A program made the translations under genes and the position numbers. The notes beneath the pieces were generated by a model. The model was given only the letters and a program-made list of their open reading frames with translations. It made no database searches and was not told where the DNA came from. 64,000 nt of DNA from Hyphococcus aureus (GTDB taxonomy: Bacteria > Pseudomonadota > Alphaproteobacteria > Caulobacterales > Parvularculaceae). The stretch lies in the NCBI RefSeq assembly GCF_042643165.1, contig NZ_JBHRSH010000002.1, positions 434,001-498,000 of the forward strand, read 5' to 3'. Shown here piece after piece: positions 24,812 through 33,479 of the stretch. How positions within the stretch are numbered: the first letter of the stretch is position 1; every line of letters starts with the position of its first letter.

Positions 24812-26359
24812 CTAAAGCGGCCCCGCGCCCCAGGGACCGGTGATGGCGAAAGTGACGCCTGGCGTCTGTACGTTCACAAAAAGCGTCGATCCGGTGGGGT
24901 CGAAGCAGGCGCCGCACCATTCCCGGTCACGATAATCATCTTCCGCGATCAGGAGCGTTGATTTACCCGCCGCCTTCAAATCCGAAGTCGACAGCTGGAT
25001 GTTGTTCTTGGCGAGGATAAACGGCGCACCCGCAGGCGTAAGCCCGAGAAGCCGTTCGCCAAAACCGAACGAGTCCTCAACGCCGCCGCCATCTTCGCAC
25101 AAGACGATGCCGCCGCGTGGACTGATTGTCAGATTGTCGGCGTTGTTTCCGGCGAGCGGATTGCTCGACACATAGATACAGGTCAGCAGGTTGCGCACCG
25201 GATCGAACGCCCAGACGCCGCCCTGACCCCGACCCGGACGGCCGGAACCGTCGACGCCTGCAGCCGTATCCACGAAATAGATGAGACCGTCATTTTTCGA
25301 GTACCAGCAGCCCTCGCCCCGGCTCATGCGAAGACCGCCCTTTGCATGCGCCTGCAGGAACGGACCGCTCGCTTCGGTGTCGACGATGTCATCGGTATAT
25401 TGCGCAGGATCGGCGTCGGGCTCTTCAATCAAAACCCATTCGAGCTGATAACAATCGCCGATCGACGGGTTGTTGATGTCCACATTGTTTTCGCCGACGA
25501 CTTTTGCGGCGTAAAGCATTCCGCCTTTTTCCAGCGCGCCGAAACGGAACTGGGGATAATCAGGCACATATTTATAAAAGCCCGCGGCGTTGCGGCGATC
25601 TTCGGTCAGATAAACATCGCCCGTATGCGGGTAGACCGCCACAGCCTCATGCGCCATGCGGCCCATTTCGACGATCGGTTGTTGCGAGCGCTTGTTGCCG
25701 TTCCACGCCACTTCGAAGACATAACCGTGCTTCTTGCCGCCGAGCGGTTCAAGATTGGTCGTTGTCTCTTCACAAGTCAGCCATGTGCCCCAAGGCGTCG
25801 GACCGCCCGCGCAGTTGGTCAGCGTGCCGCCAAGGCTCGGGATGGTCTTGTAGTATTCGCCTTTGCGCAGAACGAGTGTTGTTGTTCCTCCTGAAATGCC
25901 TTTGGGCGCGCCCTGATCGGCGCTGACGACATCGTCATAGATGGCGCGAGCGTCGATAAGGCCGAACGGGTTTCCTTCCAGATCGTTGACGACGCCGTTT
26001 TCGTGGTTGCGTATCAGCATCGTCAGCTGTCCGCGTTGCTCGACCACCGCCATGCCGTCATGACGCGGCGGCGTCGGCTGGCCGTTATTCATCAGGTCGC
26101 CTGTCCAGCCCATGGAGCGGTATGAAAAACCGTCTGGCAGCTGCAGCAATGGCAAGCCTGTCGTCTGGTCAAGCTTCGGCGAAATTGCGCCATAGGGGCT
26201 GGGGATCGGTTCTGCATAGGATGAAACGCCGCCCTGAAAGGCTGCAAGACCGCGAAGGGGCGTCGCAATCGCCGCAGCGCCGGCCAGCGCTGCGCCGCTG
26301 CGCAGCATGTCCCGGCGGCTCATGCCGCGATTAATGTTCGGCGCGCTAAAATTAGACAT
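24812..26359 (-). CDS. PhoX-like protein (DUF839), Tat-exported
   Basis: A 515-residue exported protein with a twin-arginine signal (MSRRDMLRSGAALAGAAA, about 13-30). The body is a PhoX/DUF839 beta-propeller: RNHENGV (about 117-123), GGTTTLVLRKGEYYKTIPSL, GPTPWGTWLTCEE (the CEE motif bearing metal ligands), RMAHEAVAVYPHTGDVYLTEDR, and SRGEGCWYSKNDGLIYFVDT. Characterised PhoX enzymes are calcium/iron alkaline phosphatases. A candidate Pho box is present about 110 bp upstream. It is monocistronic with a strong terminator. Phosphatase activity is likely but not proven; some DUF839 proteins have other roles. Confidence 0.9.
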   Translation of the reverse strand: MSNFSAPNINRGMSRRDMLRSGAALAGAAAIATPLRGLAAFQGGVSSYAEPIPSPYGAISPKLDQTTGLPLLQLPDGFSYRSMGWTGDLMNNGQPTPPRHDGMAVVEQRGQLTMLIRNHENGVVNDLEGNPFGLIDARAIYDDVVSADQGAPKGISGGTTTLVLRKGEYYKTIPSLGGTLTNCAGGPTPWGTWLTCEETTTNLEPLGGKKHGYVFEVAWNGNKRSQQPIVEMGRMAHEAVAVYPHTGDVYLTEDRRNAAGFYKYVPDYPQFRFGALEKGGMLYAAKVVGENNVDINNPSIGDCYQLEWVLIEEPDADPAQYTDDIVDTEASGPFLQAHAKGGLRMSRGEGCWYSKNDGLIYFVDTAAGVDGSGRPGRGQGGVWAFDPVRNLLTCIYVSSNPLAGNNADNLTISPRGGIVLCEDGGGVEDSFGFGERLLGLTPAGAPFILAKNNIQLSTSDLKAAGKSTLLIAEDDYRDREWCGACFDPTGSTLFVNVQTPGVTFAITGPWGAGPL

Positions 26360-26468
26360 AGATTCTCCTATCCTGCCTGCAAAAGCTGGCGTGGCGGCGC
26401 AACGAATGCGCTTATCTGTTTGTGTACGGATTTGTTTTACGCTACTGCGTCATATCTATGCGGCGATA

Positions 26469-26486
26469 TTTTCAGGAATATGACAT
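26469..26486 (-). promoter_or_regulatory. Candidate PhoB box upstream of the PhoX-like gene
   Basis: On the minus strand ATGTCATATTCCTGAAAA resembles the Pho box CTGTCATANANCTGTCAY: the first heptamer TGTCATA is exact and the second repeat keeps CTG then diverges. It lies 110-127 bp before the start codon in an otherwise empty, AT-rich 260-bp gap. Confidence 0.35.
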
Positions 26487-26619
26487 GAGAACGAAAGCGG
26501 GCTATAAACCTGCTTTCTTTGGAAAAGTTTTTTGAATATGCGCAAGCCGTGCGTGTTCATGAAAATAACAAGCGCAATGCATGCGCATATTGAACACGCC
26601 ATACCGAATCAATGACGCG

Positions 26620-27507
26620 TTACGCCATCATCTTTTCAATCGGCAAAACCAGAATCGCACTGGCGCCGAGTTTTTTCAGCCGCTCCAGCGTATCCCAGAA
26701 AACACTTTCGCGGCAAACAGCATGAATGGCGACCTTCTCGGGATTGCCGGCAAGCTCGAGAACGGTCGGCGCATCGGCGCCGGGTAGAAACTCGGTGATC
26801 GCCGGCACCGCAGAACGCGGCGCATTCATCATGATATATTTTGCGTCTTTTGATGTCAGAACGCCATTGATGCGCTTCAGCAGGGACTCGAACACGACCA
26901 GTTTTTCCGGTGAAAACGCATTCTGATTGCGGATCAGGATGGCTTCGGAAGCAAACACCGTCGAGACCGGCTTCAACCCATTGGCGTCGAGCGTCGCGCC
27001 CGTGGAGACAATATCGCAGACGGCGTCGGCGATTTTCAGGCGCGGCGCCACTTCGACCGACCCCTTCATCATCACAGCCTTGGCGTTAACCCCTTCACGC
27101 TCAAGCCAGGCGCGGGTCAGCGCCGGGTAGGAAGTGGCGATGCGTTTGCCTTCAAGCATGGAGGCGCCGTCAAATGTCCATTCTTTCGGCGCCGCCAGCA
27201 TCAGACGGCAACGCGCGAAACCAAGGCGCATGACTTCCTGAGCAGGCGCCTCGTGGGTTTCATTGAGCAGCTCTTCTTCGAAAACATTCTGGCCGACAAT
27301 GCCGATGTCGCAGGCGTCGTCCGCGACGAAAGCGGGGATGTCATCATCGCGCAATAACAATATGTCGATGGGCATTTCCTGCACGCGCCCGTAAAGCTTG
27401 TCGCGTCCGCGCGAGATCGTCAGTCCGCAGCTTTTCAAAAGCTCGAAACTGCCATCCGACAGGCGGCCCGATTTCTGAATGGCGATACGCAACCTTTGCT
27501 CACTCAT
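26620..27507 (-). CDS. hisG: ATP phosphoribosyltransferase, long form
   Basis: This 295-residue enzyme joins ATP and PRPP to begin histidine synthesis. Its length and C-terminal domain (after about 215) mark the long, HisZ-independent type feedback-inhibited by histidine. Motifs: RIAIQKSGRLSDGSFELL at the N-terminus, DIGIVGQNVFEE (about 75-86), and the PRPP loop DIVSTGATLDANGL (about 167-180). The ATG at 27507 is the true start; a longer ORF to 27774 adds translated yerC sequence from another frame. It overlaps yerC by 8 bp, so both are cotranscribed. Confidence 0.95.
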   Translation of the reverse strand: MSEQRLRIAIQKSGRLSDGSFELLKSCGLTISRGRDKLYGRVQEMPIDILLLRDDDIPAFVADDACDIGIVGQNVFEEELLNETHEAPAQEVMRLGFARCRLMLAAPKEWTFDGASMLEGKRIATSYPALTRAWLEREGVNAKAVMMKGSVEVAPRLKIADAVCDIVSTGATLDANGLKPVSTVFASEAILIRNQNAFSPEKLVVFESLLKRINGVLTSKDAKYIMMNAPRSAVPAITEFLPGADAPTVLELAGNPEKVAIHAVCRESVFWDTLERLKKLGASAILVLPIEKMMA

Positions 27508-27868
27508 GTCCTGCTCCCGATTGTCCGGCCATGCGATCCAGCACAAGCCTGTATCCCTGATGGTTTTCCTCGCGCAAAAACCGCGCGACCCGGCCGACGG
27601 TGGTTGTCGAGGCGCCTGTTTTCGCCGCGATCTCCCGATAGGAAAGACGGCCCTCATCCAGAAGCCGGGCGATGCGCCAACGCTCTGCAAAAGCGGCGAG
27701 CTCACCGGGCGTCGCGAGATCACGCAGAAAACGCGCCGCCTCCTTGCCGGATTCGAGCTTTGCGAAGGCGTCAAACAAGGCGTTTTCGCCGCTTGCCGGG
27801 CCGCCTGCGCCTGATTGCACGCTCGATCTTGATTTTGCTTTCAAAGCCAGGGTTCTCTCATGTATCAT
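27500..27868 (-). CDS. YerC/YecD-type TrpR-related repressor
   Basis: A 122-residue TrpR-superfamily DNA-binding protein. The core FDAFAKLESGKEAARFLRDL, TPGELAAFAERWRIARLLDEG and the helix-turn-helix SYREIAAKTGASTTTVGRVAR (about 76-96) match the YerC/YecD family. The 25-residue N-terminal tail is basic and variable. The ATG at 27868 lies only a few nt from the predicted transcription start, so either the mRNA is leaderless or the TTG at 27844 (preceded by GAGAGA) is used. It overlaps hisG and a TrpR-like dyad covers its promoter, suggesting autoregulated control of hisG, with histidine or another amino acid as possible corepressor. Confidence 0.9.
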   Translation of the reverse strand: MIHERTLALKAKSRSSVQSGAGGPASGENALFDAFAKLESGKEAARFLRDLATPGELAAFAERWRIARLLDEGRLSYREIAAKTGASTTTVGRVARFLREENHQGYRLVLDRMAGQSGAGHE

Positions 27869-27869
27869 C

Positions 27870-27908
27870 GTATTACTACGCTAATACATTCTAATCCGAC
27901 GCTGTCAA
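27870..27908 (-). promoter_or_regulatory. yerC-hisG promoter with TrpR-like operator
   Basis: On the minus strand TTGACA (27908-27903), a 16-bp spacer and TATTAG (27886-27881) form a promoter. GTATTA (27870-27875) and TAATAC (27882-27887) are a perfect dyad with 6-bp spacer, covering the -10 and the start site. The trp operator of E. coli has the same 18-bp GTAxTA-N6-TAxTAC architecture. A second inverted repeat CTAATCCG/CGGATTAG (27891-27898, 27913-27920) brackets the -35. Confidence 0.65.
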
Positions 27909-27943
27909 GCGGCGGATTAGGAATCTTTTTCTCGGATAAAAGG

Positions 27944-30532
27944 TCAGACGTCGTTGGCGGCCAGTTGCGGCCCATCGCCGAGCCACTTTTCCAGGGTGGC
28001 CGTCACCGTCGCCTTTTTCATGGGCTTGGTCATGAAGTCATCCATGCCCGAGGCGTGACAGCGGCGGCGGTCCTCTTCAAGGACATGGGCCGTCGTCGCG
28101 ATGATCGGGCGTCTGGGGAGACCTGCGCCTTCTTCATAGACGCGAATGGCTTTTGTCGCTTCCAAACCGTCCATGACCGGCATGGATACATCCATAAACA
28201 CGATGGCCGGCGTATCTGACTTGAAGCGCTCAATCGCTTCGGCGCCGTTCTCTGCAATAACAATCTCGAACTGATCCTCATCGATGAACTGTGTGAGCAC
28301 CATACGGTTGACGGGATTGTCTTCGACGATAAGCAGTTTCGGTTTTGCAATAGCGGCGGCGGGGCCTGACGCGGCCTCTTCAACCGCCTTAGAGGAAGGC
28401 GCGGCGCCCCGGAGCAATCTTGGCGCTTCGGCGGCGAGCGACTGTGCGAGCGCATCCATCAATTGTGAGGGACGAACAGGTTTTGACAGATAGGCTGCGA
28501 CACGCACATTGGCCGCGGCGCTGACGGCCGGCGCATTGTCCACTGAAGACAGGATGAGAACAGGAATGGCGCCAAATTTCGGATCGGCCTGAATGCGCAT
28601 GGCCAGTTCGGCCCCATTCTCCCCCGGCATTTGGAAGTCGAGCACCATGGCGTGATAGGGATCGTTATCGCTCGCAGACCGCTCCAGCGCTGCCATGGCG
28701 CGCACCGGATCGCTGACCACGGTGGACCGGAAACCCCATCCGTCAAACAGCTCCTGAAGAATACGCCGGTTGACGGCGTTATCATCGACCGCAAGCAGGC
28801 GCACGCCGGTAAAGGCGGCGGACGCCGTTTCCGGCATTGAGCAGATGGTATCATCCACCGGCAGGGTCAGGGCCACCCGGAAATGCGAGCCCTTGCCCAC
28901 TTCGCTTTCCGCGTTGATCGTCCCGCCCATCAGATCGACAATATTCTTGCAGATGGCGAGGCCGAGACCCGTACCGCCGAATTTGCGGGTGTGGGAGGCG
29001 TCCGCCTGCTCGAATTTCTCGAACATGCGCGGAATCAAATCCTCAGGGATGCCGACGCCGGTGTCGGAAACATTGATCGTCAGATTGACGTTTTGCCCAA
29101 TTCTCTCGCCCGTCACCTCGATCAGCACATAACCGTGCTCGGTGAACTTTACGGCGTTGCCGATGAGATTGCCCAGCACCTGGCGCATGCGGGATTCATC
29201 CGCGATGACCCCCTCGGGGAGATCCGGCGCGTAACGCACAATAAGCTCAATATCCTTATCGAGCGCCGGCGCCTGCATCATCATCGCAACTTCATTGATG
29301 GTCTGACGCAAATTGAAAGGCTGCGCCGACAACCGGAACTTGCCGGCTTCGAGCTTCGAAAAATCGAGCACGTCATTGATGACGGTCATGAGCGCGTTGC
29401 CCGAGGAGACAATGATCCCGGCCAGCTCGCGCTGGCGCTTATCCAGATCTGTGTTCATCAGGACTTCGGCCATGCCGAGGACGCCGTTCATGGGCGTTCT
29501 GATTTCATGGCTCATGGAGGCCAGGAATTCCGATTTTGCCACATTGGCGGCGTCGGCGGCGATGCGCGCATTCATCAGCGGACGGACAAGCATGCGATGA
29601 ATGACAAAACCAAGTACAATCACAAGCAATAACGCTGCGGACAGAGTCGCAATCAGCGCGGACTCTCTGAATTCAGTGATCGAGTGAAACGCAGCGGCCT
29701 TATCCACAGAAAGAGCAAGATACCAGTCGACAGCGGTCAGTGACGGAATGCGGTGAAAAACAACGATTTGCGGCGTTTCGAGATCGTCCAGATACTGTAC
29801 GTCATCTGAAATGACCGGACGCTGTCCAGGATAAACGGCGGCGATGTCTTTCGACACGAGCCCGCGATTTGGATGAGCAAGAATTTTGCCCTCCCCGCTG
29901 ACGAGAAAAGCGTGTCCCAGCCCGCCCATGTCGGTTTGAGAGAGAATTTCGCTCAAGGAGTCTGTTGAAAAATCCGCGCCGACAACGCCCAAAAGCTTGC
30001 CGTCGCGATAGACCGGTCCGGCGACCGTGATGGTCTCCACATTGGTCGTAATATCGAAATAGGGCTCGGTCAGCGTGGTTTCCCCCGCAAGCATGGCGGC
30101 GGCGTACCAGGGACGCGTGCGCGGGTCGTAGTCGTCCGGCAGGGAATCATCCAGCGGCCAGATGTGATAGACGCCGTTCGCTTCGCCGAAATAAGTCCAG
30201 ATAAAGTTTTTTTCGTAGACCGGCTTGTGAACGATGCTGGTCGCATCCTTGCCATCGAACCGGTCCGAAACCGACTGCGCCAGCCCCTCAGCCAATGTGA
30301 CCCGCTGGCTCAGCCAGTTGTCAGCGCCCCAGGCCGTCGTAGCGCCGATGGTCTGGAGGGATTTCTCCAGCTCCTGCCGGCGGAAGCGGCCTTCAGAGAA
30401 GTCATGATATAAAGCGAAGACAAAAAAGACGAAAATGACAGCGAGCGCGCCCGCAGCCAGCGCAGCCCCCATAAGCCGGGCGCCTGACGGGGCGTCCCGC
30501 CGGTCGTTTACAACCTTGCCTGCTGCTGCCAT
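27944..30532 (-). CDS. Hybrid sensor histidine kinase with two receiver domains
   Basis: An 862-residue membrane kinase. Helices at about 22-42 and 290-312 flank a double-Cache-like periplasmic sensor region (about 60-285: TRPWYAAAM, EPYFDITTNVETITVAGPVY, GVVGADFS). Then HisKA with the phosphorylated histidine in SMSHEIRTPMNG (about 339-350) and an ATPase domain with GNLIGNAVKFT, DTGVGIP and FGGTGLGLAI. Receiver 1 has LDFQMPG and LSKPVRP; receiver 2 has MDVSMPVMDG and TKPMKK. The tail after receiver 2 is short, with no phosphotransfer domain, so a separate Hpt protein is expected. No cognate regulator is adjacent. The sensed ligand is unknown; Cache domains often bind small organic molecules. 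Confidence 0.93.
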   Translation of the reverse strand: MAAAGKVVNDRRDAPSGARLMGAALAAGALAVIFVFFVFALYHDFSEGRFRRQELEKSLQTIGATTAWGADNWLSQRVTLAEGLAQSVSDRFDGKDATSIVHKPVYEKNFIWTYFGEANGVYHIWPLDDSLPDDYDPRTRPWYAAAMLAGETTLTEPYFDITTNVETITVAGPVYRDGKLLGVVGADFSTDSLSEILSQTDMGGLGHAFLVSGEGKILAHPNRGLVSKDIAAVYPGQRPVISDDVQYLDDLETPQIVVFHRIPSLTAVDWYLALSVDKAAAFHSITEFRESALIATLSAALLLVIVLGFVIHRMLVRPLMNARIAADAANVAKSEFLASMSHEIRTPMNGVLGMAEVLMNTDLDKRQRELAGIIVSSGNALMTVINDVLDFSKLEAGKFRLSAQPFNLRQTINEVAMMMQAPALDKDIELIVRYAPDLPEGVIADESRMRQVLGNLIGNAVKFTEHGYVLIEVTGERIGQNVNLTINVSDTGVGIPEDLIPRMFEKFEQADASHTRKFGGTGLGLAICKNIVDLMGGTINAESEVGKGSHFRVALTLPVDDTICSMPETASAAFTGVRLLAVDDNAVNRRILQELFDGWGFRSTVVSDPVRAMAALERSASDNDPYHAMVLDFQMPGENGAELAMRIQADPKFGAIPVLILSSVDNAPAVSAAANVRVAAYLSKPVRPSQLMDALAQSLAAEAPRLLRGAAPSSKAVEEAASGPAAAIAKPKLLIVEDNPVNRMVLTQFIDEDQFEIVIAENGAEAIERFKSDTPAIVFMDVSMPVMDGLEATKAIRVYEEGAGLPRRPIIATTAHVLEEDRRRCHASGMDDFMTKPMKKATVTATLEKWLGDGPQLAANDV

Positions 30533-30852
30533 GTCGCCCCGTAAACTGACTAGTTCACCCTCAGCCTACCCTGTGATGGTTAACGCCAGTTTGCGGGAAA
30601 CCTTTTCCGCTATGAGATATGTCGATTAGGACACTGCGTGCCGAGCGGCCCCCTTGGACCCTTGGCAAATCAGCCCCTGCGGCGCGCAGGGCCAGACAAG
30701 CCCGAAAAGGGCTGAAAAGGCGGTGGTTGACGGCTTGCAGTCCGCCAGCCTTTCCACTATAGACCGCCGCTCAATCAGGAATTCTCCGCCGCCCCGGGAG
30801 CCGGATATGGCTCGCCGAAGTGGCGGTTTTTGCGCGAAGGACGCCTAGACCG
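30533..30852. other. 320-bp divergent intergenic region (kinase / rplY)
   Basis: Holds the promoters of the divergent kinase and rplY genes. ATGGTTAAC (30576-30584) contains the TTAACCAT word often seen at CtrA-type sites, 44-52 bp before the kinase start. Toward rplY, TTGCAG (30735-30740) and TATAGA (30758-30763) at 17-bp spacing form a plausible promoter. The 90-nt leader that follows is GC-rich and shows no clear riboswitch or L25 autoregulatory structure. No ORF with a good ribosome binding site was found. Confidence 0.5.
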
Positions 30853-31509
30853 ATGGCACAGACCGACGTTTTTTACTGTGAACCCCGCAAGAACACTGGC
30901 ACTGGCGGCGCCCGCGCAGCGCGGCGCGAAGGCTGGATCCCAGGCGTGCTTTATGGCGGCGGCGCCGATCCGGTGGCCGTTAACCTGAAGTCTAATGAAG
31001 TGAACAAGGCTTACCTCAACGGCCGTCTGCTCGCTCACCTGGCGAAAATCGACGTTCCCGGTGAAGACGGCCAGCAGCCAGTCATCGCCCGCGATGTTCA
31101 GGTGCACCCGGTCAAGGGTTTCCCGGTTCATGTGGATCTGATGCGTGTTGACGAGAAAACCCGCATCAACGTCGATGTTTCGGTTCGCTTCATCAATGAA
31201 GAACAGTCGCCGGGCCTCAAAAAAGGCGGCGTTCTCAACGTCGTGCGTCACGCAGTCGAAGTTTACGCGCCTGCGACGGCGATCCCCGAAGTCTTCGAAA
31301 TCGATGTTACGGGTCTCGATGTTGGCGACGGCATTCACGCCTCTTCGATCAATCTGCCCGCGGGCGTGACCTTCATGATCACCGATCGCGACTTCACCAT
31401 CGCAACGATTGCGGCTCCGTCGGCGCTGCGTTCGTCTGATGATGACGCTGACGCATCTGCGGAAGCCGAAGAGGGCGAAGAGAAGAAAGAAGACGAGAAA
31501 GAAGACTAG
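30853..31509 (+). CDS. rplY: Ribosomal protein bL25 (CTC form)
   Basis: A 218-residue 5S-rRNA-binding ribosomal protein of the long CTC type: an N-terminal L25 domain (about 1-95, with TGGARAARREGWIPGVLYGGG, quoted in part as REGWIPGVLYGGG) and a C-terminal beta domain. It ends in a low-complexity acidic/lysine tail (about 195-218). The ATG at 30853 is preferred to an upstream in-frame start because L25 proteins begin a few residues before the FYCEPRK-like strand. Followed 55 bp later by pth, the standard bacterial pair. Confidence 0.95.
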   Translation: MAQTDVFYCEPRKNTGTGGARAARREGWIPGVLYGGGADPVAVNLKSNEVNKAYLNGRLLAHLAKIDVPGEDGQQPVIARDVQVHPVKGFPVHVDLMRVDEKTRINVDVSVRFINEEQSPGLKKGGVLNVVRHAVEVYAPATAIPEVFEIDVTGLDVGDGIHASSINLPAGVTFMITDRDFTIATIAAPSALRSSDDDADASAEAEEGEEKKEDEKED

Positions 31510-31564
31510 TCTTCTTCGCGGTTTCTTTGCGCTTTTCCGGCCCCGGGATAGAACGGAGCACCCC

Positions 31565-32284
31565 ATGCTGCTGCTCGTAGGGCTCGGCAATCCCGGCGCA
31601 AAATACGCACGCCACCGGCACAATGTCGGCTTTATGGCCGTTGACGCCATTGGCGACGCGAACGGCTTTGGGCCAGCGCGGACAAAATTTCAGGGTGAGA
31701 TTCGCGACGGCGCTCTTGGCGGCGAAAAGGCGCTGATCCTGAAGCCCCAGACCTATATGAACGACTCCGGCCGTTCCGTGGGTGAAGCGTTGCGCTTCTA
31801 TAAGCTCGAACCAACCGACGTGATCGTGTTTTACGACGAACTCGATCTCGCGCCGGGCAAGCTGCGGATGAAGACCGGCGGCGGAGCCGCCGGCCATAAC
31901 GGTATCCGCTCCATCGATTCCCATATCGGCAATGGCTTTCACCGGGTCCGAATCGGCATTGGCCATCCGGGTGACAAGTCGCGCGTCACAGGCCATGTGC
32001 TCGGCGATTTTTCCAAAGCCGATCAGGACTGGCTGGAGCCGATGCTCGCGGCCATCGCAAGTGAAGCCCCCTATCTCGCGCAAACGGACCATAACCGGTT
32101 CCAGACGGCGGTCGCACACAAACTCGCGCCCGCAAAGAAACCAGCGAAAGCCTCTGGCGTGGCGGCGAAAGGCGCCATAGCCGAGAGAACTGATAAAAAC
32201 GCGCCTCCCGCGCCTGAGAAAACAAATTCTGGCGACAACGCATTCACCGACGCATTAAAGAAACTGCTCGGCGACAAGAAATAG
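31565..32284 (+). CDS. pth: Peptidyl-tRNA hydrolase
   Basis: A 239-residue enzyme that frees tRNA from stalled peptidyl-tRNA. Motifs: VGLGNPGAKYARHRHNVGF (catalytic His19 and neighbouring Asn9), KPQTYMNDSGRSVGEA (about 60-75), DELDLAPG (about 93-100) and GGGAAGHNGIRSI (about 107-119). The core ends near residue 187; the remaining about 50 residues are a lysine/alanine-rich tail ending DALKKLLGDKK, an extension often seen in Alphaproteobacteria. GGAG precedes the ATG at 31565. ychF starts 12 bp after it, so rplY-pth-ychF is one unit. Confidence 0.96.
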   Translation: MLLLVGLGNPGAKYARHRHNVGFMAVDAIGDANGFGPARTKFQGEIRDGALGGEKALILKPQTYMNDSGRSVGEALRFYKLEPTDVIVFYDELDLAPGKLRMKTGGGAAGHNGIRSIDSHIGNGFHRVRIGIGHPGDKSRVTGHVLGDFSKADQDWLEPMLAAIASEAPYLAQTDHNRFQTAVAHKLAPAKKPAKASGVAAKGAIAERTDKNAPPAPEKTNSGDNAFTDALKKLLGDKK

Positions 32285-32296
32285 AAGGCATCCATC

Positions 32297-33394
32297 ATGG
32301 GTTTCAAATGCGGCATTGTCGGCTTGCCGAATGTGGGCAAGTCAACGCTTTTCAACGCACTCACCAAGACGGCGGCGGCGCAGGCGGCGAATTATCCCTT
32401 CTGCACGATAGAACCCAATGTGGGTGATGTCGCAGTACCGGAGCCGCGCCTTAAAACCCTTGCCGAGATTGCGGGCTCGAAAGAGATATTGCCTGCGCGC
32501 ATGCAGTTCGTGGATATCGCCGGTCTGGTCAAAGGCGCCTCCAAAGGCGAAGGCCTCGGCAATCAGTTCCTCGCCAATATCCGAGAAGTCGACGCAGTGG
32601 TCTATGTCTTGCGGTGCTTCGACGATGACGACGTCACTCATGTCGCCAACAAGATCGATCCGATCGCCGACTTTGAAACCGTCGAGACCGAGCTGATGCT
32701 CGCCGATCTCGAAAGCCTCGAGAAACGCCGCGTCAACCTGGAAAAGAAAGCAAAGGGTCAGGACAAGGAAGCCAAAGCGCTCATCGTTCTTGTAGACAAG
32801 GCTCTGGAGGAGCTGCGCGAAGGCCACCCCGCCCGAAACGCCGAAGTCGCTGACGACGACAAAAAAGCATGGGCGGGCCTGCAATTGCTGACGTCAAAGC
32901 CGGTGCTATTCGTCGCGAATGTGGATGAAGGCTCAGCCGCCTCCGGCAATGACTATTCGAAACATGTCGAGGAATGCGCGAAAAAGGAAGGCGCCGCCGC
33001 CGTCGTTATTTCCGCCAAGATTGAATCCGAACTCGCTCAACTGTCAGATGAGGAACAGGCGGAATATCTCGAGACAATCGGACTGTCAGAACCGGGCCTC
33101 AACCGTCTCATCAGCACAGGCTTCGATCTCCTTGGTCTCCAGACCTATTTCACGGCTGGACCTAAGGAAGCGCGCGCCTGGACCGTAAAACGCGGCGCGA
33201 CGGCGCCGCAGGCGGCGGGCGTCATTCATACGGATTTTGAAAAGGGTTTTATCCGCGCCGAAACAATCGCCTTTGACGACTATGTTGCGCTCAAAGGCGA
33301 GCAAGGCGCCAAAGAAGCCGGGAAAATGCGACTTGAAGGCAAGGAATACATCGTCAAGGACGGCGATGTGATGCATTTCCGGTTCAACACCTAG
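32297..33394 (+). CDS. ychF: Redox-regulated ATPase YchF
   Basis: A 365-residue Obg-family P-loop protein that prefers ATP over GTP and associates with ribosomes. The P-loop is GLPNVGKS (9-16), the G3-like motif is DIAGLVKGASKGEGLGNQFL (about 70-89), and the base-recognition motif reads VANVDE in place of NKxD, typical of YchF. A coiled-coil helical insert lies about 130-190 and a C-terminal TGS domain about 280-365 (FTAGPKEARAWTVKRG). Third gene of the rplY-pth-ychF unit. Confidence 0.97.
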   Translation: MGFKCGIVGLPNVGKSTLFNALTKTAAAQAANYPFCTIEPNVGDVAVPEPRLKTLAEIAGSKEILPARMQFVDIAGLVKGASKGEGLGNQFLANIREVDAVVYVLRCFDDDDVTHVANKIDPIADFETVETELMLADLESLEKRRVNLEKKAKGQDKEAKALIVLVDKALEELREGHPARNAEVADDDKKAWAGLQLLTSKPVLFVANVDEGSAASGNDYSKHVEECAKKEGAAAVVISAKIESELAQLSDEEQAEYLETIGLSEPGLNRLISTGFDLLGLQTYFTAGPKEARAWTVKRGATAPQAAGVIHTDFEKGFIRAETIAFDDYVALKGEQGAKEAGKMRLEGKEYIVKDGDVMHFRFNT

Positions 33395-33479
33395 CCCCTT
33401 ACCGGCGCCTTTCGCGTTAATACTCCGTTCACGGTATTTTTTACGCATGGTTAAGCCGCATCAACTATAGTTGCGGACC

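Noticed and set aside
27508..27774. N-terminal extension of hisG
   Set aside because: These codons are the yerC sequence read in another frame; HisG proteins start at the MSEQRLRIAIQKSGRL segment.
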